A stretch of 37,789 nt of DNA. Source: Globomyces pollinis-pini (Eukaryota; Chytridiomycota; Chytridiomycetes; Rhizophydiales; Globomycetaceae). Position numbers and translations under genes: made by a program. Shown here one piece after another: positions 1 to 11,619 of this stretch. The number at the start of each line of letters is the position of its first letter. Position 1 is the stretch's first letter. The DNA is taken from the NCBI GenBank assembly GCA_025399215.1, contig MU621259.1:1-37789 (forward strand). Direction: 5' to 3'. The notes beneath the pieces are model-generated. The model was not told the DNA's origin, ran no database searches, and saw only the letters and a program-made list of their open reading frames with translations.

Positions 1-72
1 CTGAAAATACAATAATCCTTTTATCAAACGTCTATATATTTATCTGGTAACAAAAGAGTGACTATTTAATAT

Positions 73-1210
73 TTAATGATGATGCTAAAAACATTAAAAA
101 TTCAACATTACCCCAAATGATAGAAATAAGGGACTAATTAAACCGACAACAAAAAGTCCTATTTGAACTATAGTAAGATGATTTTCGTGAGGTCGATTGA
201 CATGGTCATATGCCCCTTTTTGATAGATTTCAGGTAATATATGTACAGTTGATACATACAAAAATGTCCCACCTGAAAATAATAATACCAGTCCAGTTCG
301 ATACTTGACTAAATGAGAGTCTTCTGAATTCATTAACCCCAGGGTACAATCTAGATATCACCAACTAAGTTATTACATGTTATTATAGATGCTATTGGTG
401 CTGCAAGGGAAAATAAACCCAACTGTGTTAATATTCTAGAACGAGGTAATCCTTTTTGTAATAAATGGCTCGCTGGGTATCAATAAAGGTATACAAATAC
501 ATAAACCAAAGGCAGAAGGAGCTTTATGTAACAATATAGCGAAAAAAATAACAAATTGTAGATTAGATTCTTCTAAAAAAACAAATCAGTATCAAAACAA
601 ATACCTGCAATGAATGCAGCCCCAAGTGCAATCCCATCAGCAGCTGCATGAATCATTAACCCCAATGAAGCAGCAGGAGTAGAATCATGGGATACCAAAT
701 GATCACGTAAATCAGAAACTGATATTGATGCTTGTTGAGTCCAAGAATGATCATGATGTGATGATTGATCAATTAAAAACATAAATCCAAATCCAAATAG
801 TAATGATAATCCAATATCGTTACTATCAATGAATGATTCATCTTCATCTTCATGTCGTTTTGTACGTGTTTTTGATAAATTGATGCTAGTACGTTTACTA
901 ATATCCTGGAAATCAAAATAGTTTAGTTACATGTTCAAATTCCACGGTAGGTATATCATCAAATCGAATTAATTGAAATTTATTGTTATAAACAGTTTCA
1001 ATTCCTTCAGGTATAATAATTAAAAATGCTGCTCCTAATAATAATCCAGCTATTTCATTTAAATTATAGTTTGTTACCACCATAAGTTGAAATTAGATTT
1101 AAATTTTCTTGTGAGAGATGGAACATCAAAGGGATATTTCCAGCTAAGAATGATCCGATTGTCATGAATATTCCTAATACTATCAGACCTCCTAATGATG
1201 CTAGATTCAT
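73..1210 (-). CDS. ZIP-family zinc transporter, ZIP9 (SLC39A9) type
   Basis: A multi-pass membrane protein of the ZIP family that moves zinc into the cytosol, by analogy with Golgi/plasma-membrane ZIP9. Seven exons (1210-1078, 1049-931, 905-605, 572-501, 472-377, 350-112, 84-73) are joined by introns of 28, 25, 32, 28, 26 and 27 bp and encode 323 aa; human ZIP9 is close in length. The spliced reading restores the ZIP9 pattern: YGAGLLLGAA near residue 44, the metal-site motif HAAADG near H170, and HKAPSAFGL near H200. A His-rich loop (SSHHDHSW) precedes the HAAADG helix, and the last three residues are HHH, placed there by the final 12-nt exon. Each exon alone ends at an in-frame stop, so the splicing is required. 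It lies 64 bp downstream of NOL6 on the same strand. Family assignment is strong; location is inferred. Confidence 0.92.
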
Positions 1211-1274
1211 CCTGTTAAAGAAAATTTTTCAAAGTTTGTGGCATGACATTTTTTATTATTATTAAAAGCTGGAA

Positions 1275-4200
1275 TTAAATGATTTCAATTCCAAGAACCA
1301 ATTGATGACCCAAGCGTTGAATTTCACCCAAAATTGCCATTTTATTCACTTGTAATTTCAATTTACCCTAAAACTAATTAAAATATTTGAATTTACCTTG
1401 TCATTCATGGGTTTAAAGTTATAATGAACATTTAATTTGAAAGGAGTTTCTTCAAGTTGTCCAGGTTTCCATACAATCACTATCTTATCTCCACCATACA
1501 TATCATAAAAGAAATATGCAATATCTTTATAATATGTTATTAATTCTTTCATGTAGTGTTCAACAGGATTGATGGTACGTAAATGTTGTAATTGTAAATC
1601 TTCTTTACTTTGTATATTTTTGAATTTTGATTTGTTTTTAGGCGCTACTTGATCATCATAAGATACTGAATCGAAATAATTGATGAGTTTTTCACAATCA
1701 AGATGTATAATGGCATTATATCCAGTTGAAGGAGTGATAAATAATTGCTAAAATGATTAAAAGTTGAATGCTTACAGTCACATCATTGTCAGTTCCAACT
1801 AATATTTGAGATTTAATATGTTGTAATGCTGTCTTTGCCAACAAAACTAACCTTTGAACAATCTTCACTGGTATGTTTAAACTTCCCCATATCGAACTAT
1901 CAGGATCCAAATCGGTAGCAACAAACATGGAAATATGTCCTACTCCGGCATTAGAAAGTGTCAAGAATTTTTCTTTGATTTCATCTGTTAAATCAACACT
2001 AACTTTTTCAGTTCCTAATTGAACTATTAATGGTTCAGAAGACCATTTCCATGATTGTAATAAATCTAAAAATCGAACAAAGCCTGTCCATCCACTTGAA
2101 GGAATACCAAATGTGGTTGGAGTAACAAATATCCTACTACAAATGATTTCAATTAATTCTGGTGCGATTCCGTTTTCGAAGGGTGATAATAATAAATGTG
2201 AGGATACCCATCGTTTAGCCAGTCTGATGGTATTTCCCAAAAATGGATACCTTAAACACAAATTGGATATTTGAGATGCATGTTGTGGTTTATGAATCAA
2301 ATCCCTTTTCACCTTTTTCAAATATGTTTGTAATTGTGGTTTCGATTTATCAGGGCTAGCCTTCAATGCTTTCTCTAGCAAAGAAATAACTCTTGTTTGT
2401 TGTATTTTAGCACGGAAAAAGTGACCAGAAGAATGTGTGATGTCCAAGAAACTTTCATTTCCTTCACCTACACAAACTCTCGCTCTAGTATCGCTACCCG
2501 AATCTGAAATTGCTGTTACAATCCGAATATAAAACGCCTTTTTCATAGTTTCAATTGCTTGAATATCATCTGGCCATTTACCTGATGCTTCAAATTCAAT
2601 GAGAAAGTCAGCAGGATGTGCAAGTGAAGATAGTTGTCCATCCACATTTGGTTGAGGGAAAAACACAGAAGAATATGTTAAAGAATCCGATCGTGGAAGA
2701 ATGTCATGAATGGCAAGTGGAAGGTCAAGAGCACGTAATTCTTTTGACAATGATTCAAATGCGGACATAATAGGTTGGAAACTTTGGCTGATTTCAGGAT
2801 AGGCCACTGGTGATAAAAATTCATTTCCTAGACCAGCCCAGAAAGTAACTCCACTGGCTTTATTGACCTTGAAATGGCGCTCCAATAAATAAGTAGTCAT
2901 TCTTGCGACTAGCAACGAACGCTGAGAAACAGTACCATCACATTCAAAGACAACACTTTCAGTGATAGAACCATCTTGAAATCTTCGAAGCTCGGCCTTA
3001 TTTCCCCATAGAGCTCTAAATTTTGTTATTAAATCTTGATCTTCAGCTGAAGGACCATGTTCAACTTGACGCAAGGAATTTTCTGCATGTAAAACCATAC
3101 CGATTGTAATATCTTGTGGAATATTTAAATCAGGTGTCTGTTCATTGACTGACCACATTGGAACAACAGCAGAGCTGACTGATAAACAAGTTACTCGGTC
3201 AGTAAGCGCTGTGGAGAGGATATGTCCAAGATGACGCAAACTGAAGTGTGTCATGTTATTGTGATCCAATGCCTTCACTTTTGAATATGCAGTTATATGA
3301 GAGTCCATTGCCGGAATACGGAATAGATTATCGTACTTTAACCAAGGCTGGTCTACTTTACGCAGAAATATATCATCGAATCTATCTGTACCAACCTCAT
3401 TGATAAATTCCAATGTCAATCTTGCTTCATATTGAATCTGTAGGTAAGGATAATATATTGATTTACCTCTTGCATAGCCGTTTTTGTTATATGACCTGCC
3501 AAGTTTACCGTACCAGTAGGATCAACAATTGCGACATCAAATTTCTCCAGGAACGCATCAGCAGAGAACTATTGTAAGAAAATTTAAATTACTTCAGAAT
3601 CATCCAGCGCTTCACCATTATCAGTCAAAAACAAAGGCGATTTTGAAAAATCATGCTTGGCTAAACTTAATTTCAAAATAAATTACCAATGAAATCAATG
3701 GTAATTTTCAACATTTGATAACAACTGAAACTTTGACCAATCTTTTTTGTTCCACTCTTTCCAGTAAACCGTAATAGCCAACCCATAATCATTGATATTA
3801 AATACCCATTCAATCCAAAACCATTTCGAGATGAATCACTAAGTCCTCTTTGTGCGATCCATACTTTTGATAATATTATAGCATCCTTGAATGCTGGTGA
3901 TTCTTTGATATGTGAATGTATTATATTCATATGTGAGATATAATATGAATCAGAGAGAACTGCATTATTGTAGTGTGGAGTTGATGGTAATAATTCGTCA
4001 TTGTTTTTGTTTTCGGGACGGACACAATTTTTCTTTGGTGATAGTCTTGGCTTTGCAAAGAAACTAGATGAAATATATGGGAAAATTCTAATTTGCCATC
4101 CTTTTTTTGAAAAGTGAGAATCGCTTTTTTCTTAAATGTTACTAAATTTAGAAATACCTGTAGATTTAATAACTAAGATGGGACGTTTTGGATCATTTTG

Positions 4201-5044
4201 GAATGCCTTGAACTTTAAATCCCATTTCAATGGTTTATTCTCGGATAGTCGAGCAGCCAACACTGCTAGATAATAGGCTCTTTTATAAAAGTATCTATAA
4301 TTCATATGATCCTTTTCTTGAAACAGTTCCTATAGAAAATTTAAAAAAGTCACTGTATTACTGTAGGCATTTCGACAGCTAAATCAACGTTTAAATCCTC
4401 AGGACTTTTTGCCATTGTTTGCAATAAGAAACTTCCTACAACAGCGACATTCTTTGGTGCTTTAAATTCAAATTTGATATTGCTATCGTCTTTTGGAGCT
4501 GGATGTGGAAAAGGTATTTCAACTGATACCGATTTTTTTGCATCTTGTAAACTTTTCACACCAATTGGTTTCATGGTATCTAAGATTCCTTTCAGTGTAT
4601 GCAATGCGGTTTGAATTGGTTTAGTTTTTTGGTAATTAATATTAACTTCTTTTAAAAGTTCATTAATCTATCTATGAATGGATAGTATAAAGTTACCTGT
4701 AATTTGAATAAATTTGATTTAAACAAATCTGAAGTTTCTTTTAATGAATTCATTTCTTCGGTAGTAGGTAATCTATGAAGAGCCTTTTCATTAACCTTTC
4801 TCTTCTTTTTTGATGGTTGAGAATCTTTTGTTTCTTCCACTTCTTCAGTATCTGATTCTGGTTCATCTTGAATATGTAAATCATCATCTGATTCAATATA
4901 ATTGTTTTCATCATCTGAACCTTGAATACTTTCATCTGAATCTATGTATGGATCCTTAAAATGATTTGATTCTTTGACTTTCTTTTCTGTTTTATCCAAT
5001 ACTTTGGTTTTATTAATCTTTGTAATTTCCTTTCGTTTTGTCAT
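1275..5044 (-). CDS. UTP22: Nucleolar protein NOL6/Nrap, yeast Utp22 homologue
   Basis: A component of the small-subunit processome (UTP-C), needed for 18S rRNA maturation in the nucleolus. Nine exons (5044-4697, 4667-4362, 4329-4158, 4130-3687, 3660-3593, 3568-3467, 3437-1776, 1747-1397, 1367-1275) encode 1181 aa, matching human NOL6 (about 1146) and yeast Utp22 (about 1237). The eight introns are 24-32 bp. The N-terminus is acidic and lysine-rich, as usual for this family. The Nrap nucleotidyltransferase-like fold follows, with recognisable blocks such as LRRFQDGSITESVVFE, KRWVSSHLLLSPF and the C-terminal LGEIQRLGHQLV. A run of 19 T (coding strand) ends 6 bp before the ATG. ATG 5044 is the first in-frame start and fits the family N-terminus. 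Confidence 0.93.
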
Positions 5045-5050
5045 TGAATC

Positions 5051-5069
5051 AAAAAAAAAAAAAAAAAAA
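5051..5069 (-). promoter_or_regulatory. Poly(dA:dT) tract upstream of NOL6
   Basis: Nineteen consecutive A on the plus strand, which is T19 on the coding strand of NOL6, ending 6 bp before its start codon. DRS1, the other ribosome-assembly gene here, has a 15-bp tract in the same orientation 21 bp before its ATG. Poly(dA:dT) tracts exclude nucleosomes in fungal promoters. The regulatory role is inferred; a pyrimidine-rich 5' UTR is the alternative. Confidence 0.45.
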
Positions 5070-5127
5070 TTAATTCAATTATAATGGTAGAATCACTCTT
5101 TAGAAATGCTTTGAATACAGAAATGGT

Positions 5128-5340
5128 TTACAATGTAATACATTTTACATAAGAATTGCAATAAATTACCACTGTATCTTTTTGAATAAAATATTCATTT
5201 GAAGATACTTTCGGTAGCACTTGATGATGGAATAACAAATTCACAAACAAGAATATTTCAGTGTTTATTATCCATACAACCCATTGGTTAATGTTAATAT
5301 CGCGTGCGTCGAGTAAATTTTTTGCTTCATCCAAACTCAT
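5128..5340 (-). CDS. Small ORF of unknown function, uncertain
   Basis: A 70-codon frame beginning with a true ATG (5340-5338) that lies only 3 bp from the Chs5 ATG on the opposite strand. It starts with a plausible acidic helix (MSLDEAKNLLDARDI), then a hydrophobic stretch (WVVWIINTEIFLFVNLLF). I do not recognise it. It sits in the 299 bp between the divergent NOL6 and Chs5 starts, so it may be a chance frame in promoter or 5' UTR sequence. I found no convincing ultrashort intron that would extend it. Confidence 0.22.
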   Translation of the reverse strand: MSLDEAKNLLDARDININQWVVWIINTEIFLFVNLLFHHQVLPKVSSNEYFIQKDTVVIYCNSYVKCITL

Positions 5341-5343
5341 CTA

Positions 5344-6150
5344 ATGCCAGAAGTATCGAGTGTTCAGTTTACCATCGGAAAGATAGATGCAGGGTTAGCT
5401 ATTTTACTATCCCCAGATAACCATGTTGTAGAGTTCCCAGCAACCATCTTACCAGTGAGTTATTTTTCTAATACAGACTAGGATAAAGTTCATGTGGGTT
5501 CTATAGTCAACATCACCATCGAAAGAAACAAAGAAGAAGAACAAAATCAAATTGATGATTTCCAAGCATTGCAAACTGAAATTTACCAGACTTACTGTCA
5601 ACCTCCTCAAACTCCTGTCATCCAAGTGAAAAATATTACTCAAACATCAGCTACAATCAAATGGAGCAATTTGGTTTTACATACTGCTTCATTCAAAGGA
5701 ATAGATGTATATCGTAATGGAATCAAGTTGAATAATTTAAAACTTGGCAATCTATCAACACAAGTTAAACTAACTGGATTATCAATCCAAACAAAATATG
5801 AAGTATATATTGTTTTAAGGACTTCGGCAGGATCGTATGAATCTAATAGACTTCAAATTGAAACACATTCCATGGAAAATTTAACAGGTTTATACCCATG
5901 TTTTGGAACATTTTCAAATGATTCTGATATTGATGTATTGATAGATTTAGTACAAAGGATTGGTGCTAATTATTCAAATGATCTGACCAATGAAAATACA
6001 CATTTGGTTTGTACATTACCAAAGGGGCCAAAATATGAAAAGGCAGTGGAATTGAACATCCCATGTGTGACACCAGAGTTTCTTAAAAGTTGTGAGATAC
6101 TTGGTAAAATCCAACCAGCACATATATTTTATGTCAACAAATCCAAATAG
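5344..6150 (+). CDS. CHS5: Chs5-like exomer scaffold (N-terminal domain, FN3, BRCT)
   Basis: The exomer carries selected cargo such as chitin synthase from the trans-Golgi to the plasma membrane with Arf1. Exons 5344-5454 and 5482-6150, with a 27-bp intron, encode 259 aa. Residues 1-75 match the Chs5 dimerisation domain (FTIGKIDAGLAILLSPDNHV, then VGSIVNITIERNKEEE). Residues about 82-162 are a fibronectin type III domain (VKNITQTSATIKW), and about 168-255 a BRCT domain (GLYPCFGTF, then GANYSNDLTNENTHLVC). This is the conserved core; the long charged tail of yeast Chs5 (671 aa in total) is absent. The ATG at 5344 is required because exon 1 holds the conserved first strands. An AATAAA follows the stop at 6166. 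No Chs6-type adaptor is in the window. Confidence 0.93.
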
Positions 6151-7283
6151 TTGATAGGAACTCTAATAAAACACGAGATCATTATCGATGATTATCAAAA
6201 ACTAATTGATTTAACCATTTAGAGCTCATACAAGTAATTTGATGGATAGTGTAATAGAAACACGAGACCATATCTAACATTGGATCAAACAGTCGAGAGC
6301 AAATGACTTGATTTCTTAAGGTTGAATTATTATGGGCATTGTGTGCTAGACCCATGCATGATACTTTTCAATATCATTCGCATTCTTTACACCAACTTTA
6401 TTGAGTTTGAAATAATGGAGTGTTCATCATCTCTTCCTCATACCATACAAAGCAATTTCTTCATCAGTTTCGAGCAAATCACGCATATTGTCTTCTACCA
6501 CTAGAATTCTTTGTTTTTTCAAAGTTCCAGCTTCAAATCTGTCAAATGCCCAACTGAAATTTTCTGCCCTGCGTTTTTAAGTAATTGGTTATAATTCTCC
6601 AAGTGTTTTTGTATATAGTACAAGGCAGTTAGACGAGTGAGAGGTTTTATGTTTTGCTCCAAATCTAACTCTGTTTCAGAACACTTCTCCCTCTTTACCA
6701 ATCCATATCAAATACCACTGGTTAATAAAATCCGAAAGACACCAACAGGAGAACGACTATACAATACCACATTCCATCTTCTTGAAAGTGTAATTCGTTG
6801 TCAGGAGATGGTCTGCTATGGTCCATTGTAAAAAAAGGTAAGAAACGGGTGCTGTAAATCTTGAACCAAATATCGTTACTAGGTAACTGGCTAGAGAATA
6901 TACTATTATAATTCAAGTGATTCTATCACATTAAAGGTTAACTTTCATCTTAGAATACAGTTTTATAATGTCCGGTCCTTACTCTCTGTTAAGGTTAATG
7001 ACAGGTCCTTTATCTCATCATTATTTTCAACTGACATAATACACTTTTCAAAGTGGTTCAGAGTAACTTCATCCTTGACTTTTAGCATGAAAATTGCATG
7101 CTAGTTCAACCAATACCGATAGTGTACAAATACGATGATTATTCACTTTGAATGATTATTCGGGCTGTTAGTTGTTTAATGTTGATTCCAAAGGCAGTTC
7201 TTTAAAGGGTACAGGATTGATTCGGCTGAGTGAAACAAATTAAGAAAACTTTTTGAATCTCTTTTTGACTCTTTTTAAAAATC
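6151..7283. other. Intergenic stretch, 1.1 kb, no intact gene
   Basis: This is the longest gap before the ankyrin gene. It holds an AATAAA just after Chs5, a decayed minus-strand relic (separate entry), and otherwise AT-rich sequence with no frame I can support. The final few hundred bases should contain the promoter of the ankyrin gene, but I see no clear core element. Confidence 0.6.
6428..6831 (-). pseudogene. Possible gene relic, weakly MRS2-like
   Basis: On the minus strand, three overlapping reading frames look protein-like but cannot be joined by ultrashort GT...AG introns. Frame 1 begins at an ATG near 6826 with MDHSRPSPDNELHF and stops. Frame 2 covers LTRLTALYYIQKHLENYNQL to LLKNAGQKISVGHL. 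Frame 3 reads RFEAGTLKKQR, then VVEDNMRDLLETDEEIALYG, and stops at about 6428. The last part resembles the helix before the LLDDDEDMA-type motif of MRS2/CorA-like magnesium channels. The pore motif and transmembrane segments are not present. I read it as a truncated, frameshifted remnant; the family link is weak. Confidence 0.3.
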
Positions 7284-9738
7284 ATGAATGAACAAAACGT
7301 TCCTGAAAAAAAGTTAGGAATGATGAAAACTATTCGAAAGAAAAGTTCAGCTGTATTGAATAGAGTCATGACAATATCAAAAAAACCAAGTACTTTATTA
7401 CAAAGAAAATCAAGAAATAGTTTACTAAGCTCTGCTAGCTCTGAAAGTACTATCTCAGACTTGAATTCAAATTTAAATATCTTGGACATTAATACTATTA
7501 CAAATCTACCGGTTCCACAAACTTTAATTCAATTGAAATTAGAAATGTTTGAATATTTAAAGGTATCCTTATATTATTTAATCCTTATGTAGTCTCAAAA
7601 ATTACCTGAAAACCCAACGGAATTTGAAATTATTCGTCATAATGATTTGATGCAGGATTTTCATATCATTTATCAAGTACTCTTTTATATCTGATTAGTA
7701 GGCAAATAGAATCACTGCAACCCCTAAAAGAGTTTTTGAATTGGCATGTGCGTATGGATTTACACAACTTGTCGAACGATTGGTTGGAGAAGAACACATT
7801 GATTTTGCAAACACTGACGATTCTCTCATTTGTGCTGCTGGTAATGGCCATGCAGGTGTTGTTGAAGTATTACTGAAGGATGGAAGAGTTTGTCCATTTG
7901 GGTCAAACAATTTGGCAATCAAATTGGCTTGCTTCATGAATCACATCAATGTTGTCAAACTTCTCATTGAGGATAAAAGAGTGAATCCAGCTGCAGATGA
8001 TCATATTACATTGCTACGAACGGCAGAAACTGGACATTCTGAAGTATTTAAATTGCTTTTGAACGATACTCGTATTGACCCAACCGCCAAAGAAAATTAT
8101 GCAATAAAGGTTGCCTCGGAATGTGGAAATGTGGAAATCGTTCGTCTGCTTTTGCTCGATGGTAGAGCAGATCCTTCGACTAATGATAATTATCCTATTC
8201 AACATGCAGTAGCAAATGGGCATGCTGGAGTAGTTCGCCTGCTTCTAAATGACCACAGAGTTAATCCTTGTGCGAACTTGAATAGTTGTATTAAAAGTGC
8301 ATGTGCAAAAGAAGACCTTGAAATGATTCGTGTGTTATTATCAGATAATCGGGTAGGAAAAGATGGTAAGAAGTTGCAGATTTAATTTTTCAAGATATTG
8401 TTGAATTGGAGGATTACGACATGGAAAAATCAATGTGTCTGAATTCTGAATTATTGAAGGCTATTAAAGAAAATAGAATGGGTGTTATGTTGTTTCTACT
8501 CGATTATATTGATCCATCGATAAATGACAATGCTGCTATCAAACTGGCTTGCGAAATTGGCAAAATTGGAATGGTTAACTTGCTTTTGGATGATCAACGA
8601 GTAGATCCCTCTGATGATGACAATTTTGCAATCAGAGTGGCTGCTGCAGAGGGCTATAGCGATGTAGTGGAATCTCTGATGAAAGTTCAGCGAGTGAATT
8701 CGCAGATGTTGGATGATAATCAACCTCTGGTTGTTATTCAAGCATTATTACAAGCCAAGAGAGTTGACCCTACTGGTAACAATCACGAAGCTCTTCGAAT
8801 GGCAACTTTAAATGGTCACAGTGACGTTGTTTCTTTATTATTAGAAGATGATCGAGTGGATCCTTCTTTTAATCATAACATTCCACTCTATAATGCAGCT
8901 AAAAATGGCCATGCAGCAGTGGTTGATGTCCTATTAAAATCTCCTAGATTGGATTTGACTGATTATGACAATCGAGCATTTAACGTCGCATGCCAAAATG
9001 GGTATCAGAATGTTGTAAAGTCATTCTTGGCAAGTGGAAAAATTGATCCTACTATTAAAAATAACTATGCCTTAACTCTATCATGCGAAAATCGAAGTAT
9101 TGAAGTAGTAAAAGTTCTATTACAAGACGAAAGAATGCAATTGGCTGATGATGATAACTTTACAATTCAAAAAGCTGCCGGAAATGGTGATATAGAGTTA
9201 CTTCAATACCTATTGATTGAAGCACAATTTGATCCTGCGGCGGAAGATAATTGCGCAATTAAATTAGCGGCAGCAGAAGGACATTTGGATATTGTTCAGT
9301 TACTACTAAATGATTCTAGAGTGGATCCTGCTGCTGATGAAAATGCAGCTTTTGGGTTTGCTTGTAAGAATGGGCATTTGGAAGTGGTGGAGTTTCTTTT
9401 ATCAGACAATAGAGTAAATCCTGCTGGAAAGGATAATTATGCAATTCAAGTAATTCATATAATTGAAAACTTACAAATATTAGGTAGCAGCAGCTAATGG
9501 TCATCTAAATATCGTGCGATTATTACTTAAAGATAATCGTGTGGATCCGTCTGCCAATGAAGACTATGCAATCCATAATGCATCCTTTAATGGTTTCGAT
9601 GCCGTCGTTCGATTACTTCTTCAGCATCCCAGAGTTGACCCTGATCGTGCCAAGATTGATCCTTGGGAGAAGGTTAAAAAAGTAGCTGGTATTCGTAAAC
9701 GAAAATCATACTACTTTCCAACCAATGAACTTTTATAA
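7284..9738 (+). CDS. Ankyrin-repeat protein, about 19 repeats
   Basis: Five exons (7284-7562, 7593-7676, 7702-8365, 8395-9449, 9484-9738) with introns of 30, 25, 29 and 34 bp encode 778 aa. Residues 1-95 are basic and serine-rich with no recognised domain. From about residue 130 to the end there are some 19 ankyrin units of about 33 aa, with the consensus NGHxxVVxLLLxDxRVDP followed by A-x-DNYAI. This repeat style is common in amoebae, oomycetes and early-diverging fungi. One unit near 8690 is shortened (RVNSQMLDDNQPL). The protein ends in a basic tail (KVAGIRKRKSYYFP). No signal peptide, membrane segment or catalytic domain is visible, so it is probably a cytosolic binding scaffold; its partner is unknown. 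Confidence 0.88.
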
Positions 9739-9825
9739 TCGTTAACTTAAATCTTAAATCTTAATATAAACCATTTTTTTGAACCGATTTTTATAAACAA
9801 AACAATTGACGTTGTCCATTAACAA

Positions 9826-10527
9826 TCAGGATTTAAAGATGATTTCGTTAACCAACAGACCAGAATTTATATCCACAAAACGCATTGGTGGTTTAATAAA
9901 GTTTGCCTTTAGTTTTGGTGGTTTTTTTACGACTTGTCCAGCAATAAGGTTCCCAACATTTATAGTTACTTCGGTTGTTAAAGGAACAGGATCCAAAACT
10001 TGCCATTTTGGATCAGAGTCTGGACTAGCTCCAAATTCACGAACAGCAATAACAGCATATACTTTCAAATCGGAAATTGCAAGTTCACTGGCTGATGCCT
10101 TCCAAGTAAATTTTCCACCACCTCCACCACCGAAATTGACAGGTCTATCATTACCATTAATGATCGTAGATCCTGTTGGAGCAGTCACCCCTTCATCATT
10201 ACAATAAGATCCATCCAAATATTTATATTTGATACCCATATTCTGAGCCAATAAAGTTCCCAAATGAATTTCACGAGTGGTTGCTTCTTTACCACGTACA
10301 TACATCAATATACGATCATATGTATCTAAAAATCTTGCATTTTGAACTTGGATATGAAATATACCATTACCTTGATATGAAGTTGTTAATCGATATCCCA
10401 AATTTGGGTTTTGTGATCCCAAAGAATCCGTGATTTTTCGAACATTAATGTTACACATTGGTGTATCCAAGATTCCATATACACCATTGAGTAATAACAA
10501 AACAGTATGGAAAAGATTGATCTTCAT
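9826..10527 (-). CDS. Secreted reeler-domain-like protein (A)
   Basis: A single-exon gene of 233 aa with a hydrophobic signal peptide (about residues 1-18). The body matches the other two members of this tandem trio: LGYRLTTSYQGNGIFHIQVQ, then DRILMYVRGKEA, then FTWKASASELAI and KVYAVIAVREFG. The pattern of an FxGxLMYV strand, an xHLG strand and an FTWKAxxxEL strand is that expected of a reeler (reelin N-terminal) beta-sandwich. A run of six glycines precedes the FTW strand. The C-terminus is a short basic tail with no GPI signal, so it is probably soluble and secreted. Function in fungi is not known. It shares the strand with B, 300 bp away. Confidence 0.8.
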   Translation of the reverse strand: MKINLFHTVLLLLNGVYGILDTPMCNINVRKITDSLGSQNPNLGYRLTTSYQGNGIFHIQVQNARFLDTYDRILMYVRGKEATTREIHLGTLLAQNMGIKYKYLDGSYCNDEGVTAPTGSTIINGNDRPVNFGGGGGGKFTWKASASELAISDLKVYAVIAVREFGASPDSDPKWQVLDPVPLTTEVTINVGNLIAGQVVKKPPKLKANFIKPPMRFVDINSGLLVNEIIFKS

Positions 10528-10827
10528 TTTTAGCTATACTCAACTTAATTGAAAGAAATGAAAAAGAAACGATGTTTATATGATTGGCAAAATACTATTT
10601 GTTTGTTTATTGACTATTCTTTTCTATTGTTTTCTTTTTGTTTGTAATTTATAAGCAAATCAATATAGAATTGTAAAGCTGATCTTATTCAACTGATACA
10701 GTTGTTCTTGTGCGTCTAATGGAAACGCGTGAAAGCCAAATTTGATGGATTCATTACTAATTACAATCAAAGTTTTTTACTCCTGGACAAAATAATTCTC
10801 GAAATGATTTGTTTTTATTATCAACCT
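10528..10827. other. Intergenic, between reeler-like genes A and B
   Basis: Three hundred bases upstream of gene A and downstream of gene B. T-rich tracts lie near 10605-10645. I see no gene or RNA here. Confidence 0.5.
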
Positions 10828-11505
10828 CTATCTAACTAACAACCTCATATTTTTCCCTTGAGTTTGAAATGAAGGTGATAGAATGATAGCTTTGTTGATA
10901 ACAAGTTCTTGAGGTTTTTGCCAAGCTATCAAGTTACCATCATTAGCAATAAAATCAGTTGTTAATGGAACAGGATCCAACATTTGCCATTTTGGTTTTG
11001 AATTTTTAGTTGATCCTAATTCAAGTACAGATATAATTGCGTATACATATAAATCTTTGATTTGTAATTCACTTTCTGTTGCTTTCCAAGTAAATTTACC
11101 ACCTCCTTCAAAATTAACAGATTTATCATTGGCATGGGTAATAGTTGATAATTTACCAGATGTGATATCTTGAGAATCACAAAGTGATGGATCTAAATAT
11201 TTATATTTGCTGTTACTTTGAGTATAGAATTTTCCCAAATGAATGGGACGACTGGTTGCTTCTTTACCACGAACATACATCAATAAACCATTGAAAGAAT
11301 CTAGAAACTTTTCATTGGTGATTTGAATATGAAATACTCCATTGCCTTGATATTCAGTAGTGATTTTGTAACCTAAAGTTGGAGATTGAGGACGCATTCC
11401 TTTTGTTATCTCTCGATTATTCATTCTACACGTTGGTGAACCATTTGGTAAACCAAAAACAATGTTCACTAGAGCAAAGACAATATGAACGAAGTTGATT
11501 TTCAT
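10828..11505 (-). CDS. Secreted reeler-domain-like protein (B)
   Basis: A single-exon gene of 225 aa. A signal peptide (about residues 1-18, MKINFVHIVFALVNIVFG) is followed by a reeler-like domain closely related to protein A. Shared blocks include LGYKITTEYQGNGVFHIQ, LMYVRGKEATSRPIHLGKF and FTWKATESEL. It also shares the post-domain phrase KWQMLDPVPLTTD before a divergent tail (NMRLLVR at the end). Cysteines near residues 26 and 108 are conserved across the trio and could form a disulfide. No GPI signal is present. A and B are the most recent duplicates of the three. Confidence 0.8.
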   Translation of the reverse strand: MKINFVHIVFALVNIVFGLPNGSPTCRMNNREITKGMRPQSPTLGYKITTEYQGNGVFHIQITNEKFLDSFNGLLMYVRGKEATSRPIHLGKFYTQSNSKYKYLDPSLCDSQDITSGKLSTITHANDKSVNFEGGGKFTWKATESELQIKDLYVYAIISVLELGSTKNSKPKWQMLDPVPLTTDFIANDGNLIAWQKPQELVINKAIILSPSFQTQGKNMRLLVR

Positions 11506-11619
11506 TATATAGAGATTTTCTTATACTACAGATGTCACTTTATGTCTCATTGTTTTCATTGAATGTTTACAAAACTAGAATGACGTATGATTATATTACA
11601 GAAGAATTCATTTAGTTCA

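Noticed and set aside
1275..5044. Multiple in-frame stops suggesting a pseudogene or frameshifts in NOL6 and most other genes
   Set aside because: Each break is repaired by a GT...AG segment of 24-32 bp that restores conserved motifs on both sides.
7202..7489. Minus-strand frame over the ankyrin gene start
   Set aside because: It is antisense to the first ankyrin exon and begins at no recognised gene.
7702..9738. The ankyrin repeats as a DNA-level tandem repeat or a mobile element
   Set aside because: The similarity is at protein level; the nucleotide copies are well diverged, and no terminal repeats or transposase are present.
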